Origin: Pelargonium nanum
Taxonomy: Eukaryota; Streptophyta; Magnoliopsida; Geraniales; Geraniaceae
NCBI GenBank assembly: GCA_036897485.1
Contig: JAYMTF010001127.1
Coordinates: 1-26,073 of the forward strand
DNA length: 26,073 nucleotides
Reading direction: 5' to 3'
This document shows positions 20,760 through 26,073 of this stretch, one piece after another. Both the position numbers and the translations under genes were made by a program. Within the stretch, counting starts at the first letter, position 1. Each line of letters begins with the position of its first letter. The notes beneath the pieces are model-generated. The model was not told the DNA's origin, ran no database searches, and saw only the letters and a program-made list of their open reading frames with translations.

Positions 20760-22028
20760 GAAATAATTTGTAAACATGACTTCAGAATGTGTAGTGTACA
20801 CTTGTGAGTCTTGAACTAAATTGTAACTTGTGATTTTAAGATGTAAGCGTGTCAATTCAGATTTCAGATTGGGTACATTTAAATTTGAACTTAAAGAAAT
20901 ATGAATTTGATTTAGGAAAGAAATTCGTATTTTAGTGTAACATGTGCATATATGTCCTAACCAATCTATTTTAGATCGGTTTTATGTTGAAACTGTATTT
21001 TAAATGCTCTCGTATTCAGATTTAAACGACAATTTCTACTACTTAAAACACGATATATAACAGAAAAATTGAAACCTACAATAAAGGGAAGGAAAAGTAT
21101 GATAATATGTCTCCCACGTAACTAAAAACAAAAGCATCAATTAGTGGGTTTGTTTAGTGATAGTCCCATAACGGGATCAGAAACAAGTACAGAGAGTAAG
21201 TGAACTGCCACACCCAAAACACCGCCTTATATGCTCTCTTTTAGCCCAATGGTTGCCCAAATCTCCCACATCTCATCTAACTACTCTCAATAAGATTCTC
21301 TTTTCTTCTATTTTTCTAATCAACCCACACACGTGCACGTCCACATGCAACCGACTCATCAAAGCTTCTTCTAAGCTTTGAACCCAAGACTTAAAATCCA
21401 TCATAATGTTAAGAATGGAATGGCAAAATTGTAGTTCTCTTCTCTCACTCACATCTGTGTGTTTTATATGATTGCTACTTGGCATCATCTGCTTTTTCCT
21501 TTTCCTAGCTTCAGGAATCTGGACCCCCCATTTTTTGTATCTCAATTTGATGCACCAAAAACATAATGTGTCACCATTATAGAATTTAGAATGCAGTGAA
21601 TGGAATTGATCACACAAAAATCCAAACATATGGCCCTCATTTTATCCTTCTGCCCTACTTGCCTATATTGCCTCTTGATAACTACAATTCCATGTCTCCA
21701 ACCCATTCATGCATGTAACACAAACTAGCTCATCATATTATGATAATGCAATATCTCAAGAAGATGTGGCATAATAATTTATATTTAAAGTGACTTTAAT
21801 AATGTTCTTACAAACCTAACCATATATGATGATTTTATTCGTGGAAGAGAGCTTCCCAAGTTGCCTATTCGCAACAACTCCATTATAATAACCTTTTCCT
21901 CCTCTTTTTTCGTACAATCATATCATGCGATTTATGAATCCTTTGTATATTTAACAAGAGAGATTCATAACAAACCCAAGAGCTTGGCTGGTGTGATGTG
22001 ATGGATTGTCTCTCATCAAATATATTAG
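20760..22028. other. AT-rich intergenic region upstream of TRM6
   Basis: No gene is supported. Features noted are a TTATATG TATA-like site near 21228 followed by CT-rich sequence, a CACGTG-type core near 21331, and a small hairpin AAAGCTT, five bases, AAGCTTT at about 21361-21379. A 118-codon minus-strand open frame at 21273-21629 has no recognisable domain and is not called as a gene. I saw no known microRNA sequence. Confidence 0.4.
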
Positions 22029-22038
22029 GATTGTTTAA

Positions 22039-24361
22039 TACTTTTTTTTCGATCAACAAAAAATACTCTTTATTAGCTTCTAAGAGGGAAACCAGAGTAT
22101 ATACATCCAAGAAAAGATGAAAAACAGCTAAAAGGGGCAAAAAAAACCAGCAAAATTACATGAGAGAAAGCAAAGCAAGAATTGGACTGCTAATTCAAGT
22201 GTTGATAGACCAGGACGAGGTGGCAGACGCTTTCTGATTTGAGGAGATTACATGGAAAGTCATGGCGTGGATTTTCGAAAGGATGCATGCAGTGTTGTCT
22301 GCGGCACTATCGAAAACAAGTTTATTTCGTGCTAATCATATGTGCCAGAGAGTGACATGACAGATAGCTTTCCACAATTTAAGGTGCTGAAAGTGGAAAA
22401 GACTATCCCATTGGATTAGGAGATCCGGAACTTATGTCGGCATTACTGCCGAGAACCCCCACCAAGAGAATATGTTGTGCCAGATATGTAGAGTATGGGG
22501 ACACTCAAGAAGTATATGTTGACCGTCCTCAAAGGCGGATGAACAACACCAACAGATGCAATCCGCAATCGGGATCCTCATGCCCTGGTCTTCCAAGAAA
22601 CAAGGAGTCGGGAGACGGCCCAGAGCAGCGAGCCAGAGAAATGATTGAATTTTTGGTGGGGAGATGAACTTTCAGACGGGTTTGCACCATGAGAGCGCAG
22701 GAGAGAGATTTGGAGCAGAAGAGGATGTGAGCAGAGAGGCGACACCTCTGACTGTGAAAACACCCTTTTCACTGTGATTCCATAACAACCTATCATGAGT
22801 AGAAAATGATGGCTTAACAGCTGCTAGTGTGCGCATGAGAGCATAATGGGCATGGTTTTCCCATTCAAAAAGTCTTCTTCTGTATGAAATAGCCCAAGCA
22901 TTTGAATAAAAGTCCTTAACCAGCCCATTCTTAAGAGTTGCTAGCAAGTAGAGCCTAGGGAAAGATAGGCAAAGAGAGTTGTTCCCAATCCATCGATCAT
23001 GCCAGAATTGGATACGATCACCTTGCCCTAAGACCCAGCGAAAACCTGATTCTCCAAAGAGTGCAGCAAAACCAGAAGAGGAGCGGAGGTCGGAGATAAA
23101 CTTTAGCGGAGGGGAAAGACATGGGTGCCCAACTCTACCGAAATCCCAGACAATAGGGTTCCAGTTGTACTTTGCACAGATAACTTTCTTCAAAAAAGAA
23201 TCATGGGACATGGCGAAGCGCCACCACCATTTGGCTAGCAAGGAACGGTTCATGATTTCAAGGCTTCGGATGCCCAGGCCCCCGGACAGCTTTTGACGGC
23301 AAAGCTGACTCCAGCGAACTTTGCATAGCGGTCGACGATCAGAAGAGCCTCCCCAAAGAATTCTCCTTTGGAATTTTTCCATCTCGCGAATAACCGAAGA
23401 CGGGGCTTTGAACAGGGACATGAAAAACAAGGGGAGGATGGTGAGCGCTGCTTTGATAAGTACGATTCTCCCGCACAGTGAGATATGTCTACTCTTCCAA
23501 GATGCTAGACGAGACCGAAACTTTGTCAGAATAGGGTCCCAAGTTGAGGAGCGCCTCGGGTTGCAGCCAAGAGGAAAGCCCAAGTATTGAAAGGGCAGTC
23601 AACCTTCTTTGCATCGAAGTGCAGCCCCAGACACAGGTTGGATCCCAAAGTATTTCACACTGGACTTATTGAAATTCATTTTGAGACTGGAGGCGAGGCC
23701 AAAAGTTTGCACTAAGCTTTTCAAGTTCAGCGCACGAGGAATATGAGCATCCATGAAAAGGATTGTGTCGTCCGCGAATTGTAAATGTGAGACGACACAA
23801 TCCTGGCCAATCTGTACACCCGCGAAAAGCCCATCCTGAACACCTTTTTTCCAATAATAAATGCAGAGCTTCGGCTGCAATGATAAAGAAGAATGGGGAT
23901 AGGGGGCAGCCCCGCTTCACACCTTGGGAGATTTTAAATTCATTTGATGGGGATCCGTTTACAAGGACTGATACGTGCGAGGCTAGGCATCGCTGGATCC
24001 ATGAGCGCCATTTGCAACCAAAACCCATTGAAAATAGGCAATGGTCTAAGAAACCCCAATCTAATTTATCAAAAGCCTTCTCGAAGTCGAGTTTGATGAC
24101 AACAACATTAGATTTGCGCCTGCGCAAATCAAAGATGATTTCATTTGCAATGAGAACTCCGTCTATAAGTTGTCAGTCTTGAACAAAGGCGGACTACACA
24201 TTTATGAGTGATGGTAAAACTGCCTTGAGCCTTGCTGCAAGAATTTTTGCAAGAAGTTTATACATAGAAGTTACAAGACTGATCGGGCGGTACTCCTCGA
24301 TACGCTGCGGATTAGCACACTTTGGGATGAGCGCTATGAACGCGGAGTTGATCCCTTTACC
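22039..24361 (-). mobile_element. 5'-truncated, decayed L1-type LINE (RT and zf-RVT)
   Basis: This minus-strand insertion of about 2.3 kb starts inside the reverse-transcriptase domain and ends at an 8-base A tail (T run at 22042-22049) preceded by AATAAA (minus strand, 22069-22074). Ten-base copies of GATTGTTTAA at 22029-22038 and 24362-24371 flank it as a target-site duplication. Coding remains in order are FIALIPK and EEYRPISLV (RT start), DFEKAFDKLDW (motif A), RGCPLSPFF (motif B), FADDTILF (catalytic motif C), LPFQYLGFPLG, WWRFAMS, and a C-terminal zinc-knuckle-like zf-RVT region (CICCWCSSAFEDGQH then LLECPHTLHIW). The ORF2 stop appears to be TGA at 22195-22197. ORF1 and the endonuclease are absent, as expected for a 5' truncation. 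It has at least six nonsense codons and one frameshift, so it cannot code for an active enzyme. No RNase H domain is seen at its end. Confidence 0.9.
22195..24361 (-). pseudogene. Disrupted ORF2 remnant of the LINE
   Basis: One reading frame runs from the truncated 5' end to about 23850, shifts once at a run of six T (A on the coding strand) at 23845-23850, then keeps one frame to the end. In-frame nonsense codons lie at 24194-24196 (TAG, where relatives have Q before SAFV), 24173-24175 (TGA, usually R), 23599-23601 (TGA), 22672-22674 (TGA, usually W), 22432-22434 (TAA) and 22336-22338 (TGA, usually W). Apart from these, the protein is well preserved, including the FADD catalytic motif. The longest uninterrupted piece is 22672-23583. 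Expected residues at the stops are from memory of plant LINE families. Confidence 0.8.
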
Positions 24362-24371
24362 GATTGTTTAA

Positions 24372-25155
24372 CTCTTTTACTATGCATTTTCGGGTGCTGC
24401 TGATATAAAATTTTATCAGTTGACTAACAAGCTAATTATCATTAGAATCTATATTATGAAAATTTAAGCAATTGACTTAAGATGTTTGGTCCTCCAAAAA
24501 TTTCTGAAACTCAATTCCATATACACACACCTTAACTTGTTAAGAATTAAAAAGAACTTCAAATACAAATGAAAGATCAAAACAAAACTTAAAAGCTTCC
24601 ATTGGAGTGAAGATATATCCACAAGATTACAAGAGAATGGCTCTATCAAACACAGTCCACAAACATGTTATGTCTACGCACCTCAATCATACATGTTAGC
24701 ACACCATTTTTTTTTTCTTTCTAACACAAGCAGTGAGGTCCTAGACTGGAGCGCTACTATAATACTTCTAAACCACACCATGTGTCCCTTCTCCTTAATT
24801 GTCACGGTCCACAACACACAAATAGTCAATAAATCAAGTTGGGTTTAATCATTTCATTTATACACCAATGGAACACTTGTATACACACAAATATTTCTTT
24901 TAACCAAAGTTTTGTATTTTGGCGTGTAAATAAGGGGAAAAAATGTTGAGAGAAATAAATGTAACAATAAACAAAGGAAGACCCACCACACCACCCGCTA
25001 TGCACCTTATTAGCAATCCAGAATCCTTCTCCTCCATTGCAGTTACAAGCTCTCTTTCTTTTCTTTTTTCTCTTTTCTTTTTCCAAAAGCACCCTCCTCT
25101 GTTTCAAGAAACAGAGTGAGAGTTTTGCTCTGTTTCTGTTCACTCTCTGTTCTTC
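24372..25155. other. Upstream region and leader of the C2H2 gene
   Basis: No gene is called. The distal part is AT-rich with T and A runs. GTAAATAAGG near 24926 is a weak TATA-like site. A strongly pyrimidine-rich tract at about 25048-25086 (CTCTCTTTCTTTTC and similar) is a typical plant core-promoter or leader Y patch just before the ATG at 25156. The transcription start is inferred to lie between about 24950 and 25100. Confidence 0.4.
25000..25119 (+). other. Possible 39-codon upstream ORF before the C2H2 gene
   Basis: ATG at 25000 opens a 39-codon frame rich in Ser and Phe that ends with TGA at 25117-25119, 36 bases before the main start. It counts only if the transcript begins upstream of 25000. 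The Ser/Phe bias simply reflects the pyrimidine tract, so a conserved peptide is doubtful. Confidence 0.25.
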
Positions 25156-26073
25156 ATGGCTCTGCTAACAGAGTCGTCGTCGTCAAAGAAAGATGAGCCA
25201 TCAAAACACAGGCGCAAGCAGAAGAAGCCAAAGGTGAAGCAACCATCCTCATGGGACCAAATCAAGAACTTGCTCACCTGCAAGAACATTGAGGGCTCAA
25301 GAGTTCACGACCCTTCAAAGATCACGACCACCAACGTTAACAATAACCCAGCTGTTGCGTACTCAAAGCTCGGTTCATCTTGCAGCTCCATATGCAGCTT
25401 CAAGGACGTGGTCCACGGCAACACCAGGGTCGTTCACAGAGCCGACAACTCGCCGGAGAGCAGCACGGTGGGTCAGGAGACCGGACTGCTCCAACGTCGG
25501 AAAACAGAGCCCGGGTCGTCGTCGTCTTCAGCTCACCGGTCGGTGTCGAGATCCAGCGGCGGTGGTAATTACTCGTCATCGTCTTCCAGAGGCATGCAAT
25601 TCAGGAAGCTTTCTGGGTGTTATGAGTGTCACATGATTGTCGATCCCAGCCGGTACCTCCATTAATTTCATATTAAGTTTATAAAAAAAGTACATATTTT
25701 TAGTTGCAGTACTTGATAATTCGAAAATTTTCAGGTACCCATATTCTCCAAGAACCACCGTGTGTTCTTGCCCTCAATGCGGTGAAGTCTTCCCCAAGAT
25801 CGAGAGCTTGGAGCTTCATCAAGCAGTTCGTCATGCTGGTAAATAGACAAAATAAAATAAAATTTGAAATGACAGCTGTCTATTTTACCGACAGTTCTTG
25901 ACGTTGTGGTTACAATGTTACAGTGTCGGAGCTGGGTCCGGAGGATTCGGGTCGAAACATAGTGGAGATCATATTCAAGTCGAGCTGGCTCAAGAAGGAC
26001 AGCCCGATCTGCAAGATCGAACGGATCATGAAGGTCCACAACACCCAGCGCACCATCCAACGGTTCGAGGACT
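25156..26073 (+). CDS. Plant C2H2 zinc-finger protein, 5' part (runs off window)
   Basis: Exons 25156-25652, 25735-25838 and 25924-26073 (open at the edge) join in frame with GT-AG introns, giving about 250 visible residues. The N-terminus is MALLTESSSSKKD, a basic Lys-rich segment, then the conserved SSWDQIKNLLTCKNIEGSRV and HDPSK. A Ser-rich linker follows, then RKLSGCYECHMIVDPSRYP and a single C2H2 finger with C178, C181, H194 and H199 (C-x2-C-x12-H-x4-H). After the finger the sequence NIVEIIFKSSWLKKDSPICK continues into a conserved region that reaches the window end. This order is known from a small plant family (Arabidopsis members of the At5g54630 type). Family members, as I recall, carry a C-terminal region related to the ADP-ribosyltransferase fold, which cannot be tested here because the end is missing. 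Likely nuclear; the target is unknown. Confidence 0.88.

Noticed and set aside
21273..21629. A 118-codon minus-strand open frame in the intergenic region
   Set aside because: No recognisable domain, no convincing promoter or splice context, and the composition is ordinary for the area. Left uncalled.
23763..24182. A 139-codon plus-strand frame across the LINE
   Set aside because: It is the antisense shadow of the reverse-transcriptase remnant; the minus strand carries the recognisable RT motifs.

Overview
The window reads as nuclear DNA from a flowering plant, most likely a eudicot. It is AT-rich, its genes are split by GT-AG introns, and every confident protein is a plant family member (an HVA22-like protein, an E2FC-type E2F factor, the tRNA methyltransferase subunit TRM6, and a plant C2H2 protein). 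No prokaryotic signals, CRISPR arrays, tRNA genes or rRNA genes were found.

Layout, left to right. (1) Bases 1-1100 are an AT-rich upstream region. (2) About 1110-4200, plus strand: an HVA22i-like gene with a large leader intron and six coding exons. (3) About 4200-6800: an intergenic or 3' flanking stretch with a possible SINE fragment, a duplicated 11-mer around a T-rich tract, and spliced-exon-like islands of unknown meaning. (4) 6825-11578, minus strand: a 13-exon E2F gene of the E2FC type, 417 aa as assembled. One of its introns carries a non-autonomous MULE-like element with terminal inverted repeats and a 10-bp target duplication. (5) 11.9-13.9 kb: intergenic, with a decayed RNase H fragment. 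(6) 13967-20383, minus strand: a 13-exon TRM6 gene, 453 aa. Its promoter carries a telo-box and site II motifs. (7) 20.4-22.0 kb: intergenic. (8) 22039-24361, minus strand: a 5'-truncated, decayed L1-type LINE flanked by a 10-bp target-site duplication. (9) 24.4-25.15 kb: the upstream region of the last gene. (10) 25156 to the window end, plus strand: the 5' part of a C2H2 zinc-finger gene that runs off the edge.

The four genes are not a functional cluster. HVA22i is linked to endomembrane shaping and stress, E2FC to cell-cycle transcription, and TRM6 to tRNA m1A58 modification. The C2H2 protein is uncharacterised here. Gene models were built by hand from splice consensus, reading-frame continuity and remembered family motifs. 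Exon phases sum exactly for HVA22i, E2FC and TRM6. I see no convincing undescribed biological system. The points most worth a second look are the intronic MULE-like element, the mutation pattern in the LINE, the TRM6 promoter architecture, the stop codon of E2FC embedded in a splice-donor consensus, and the exon-like islands just downstream of E2FC.
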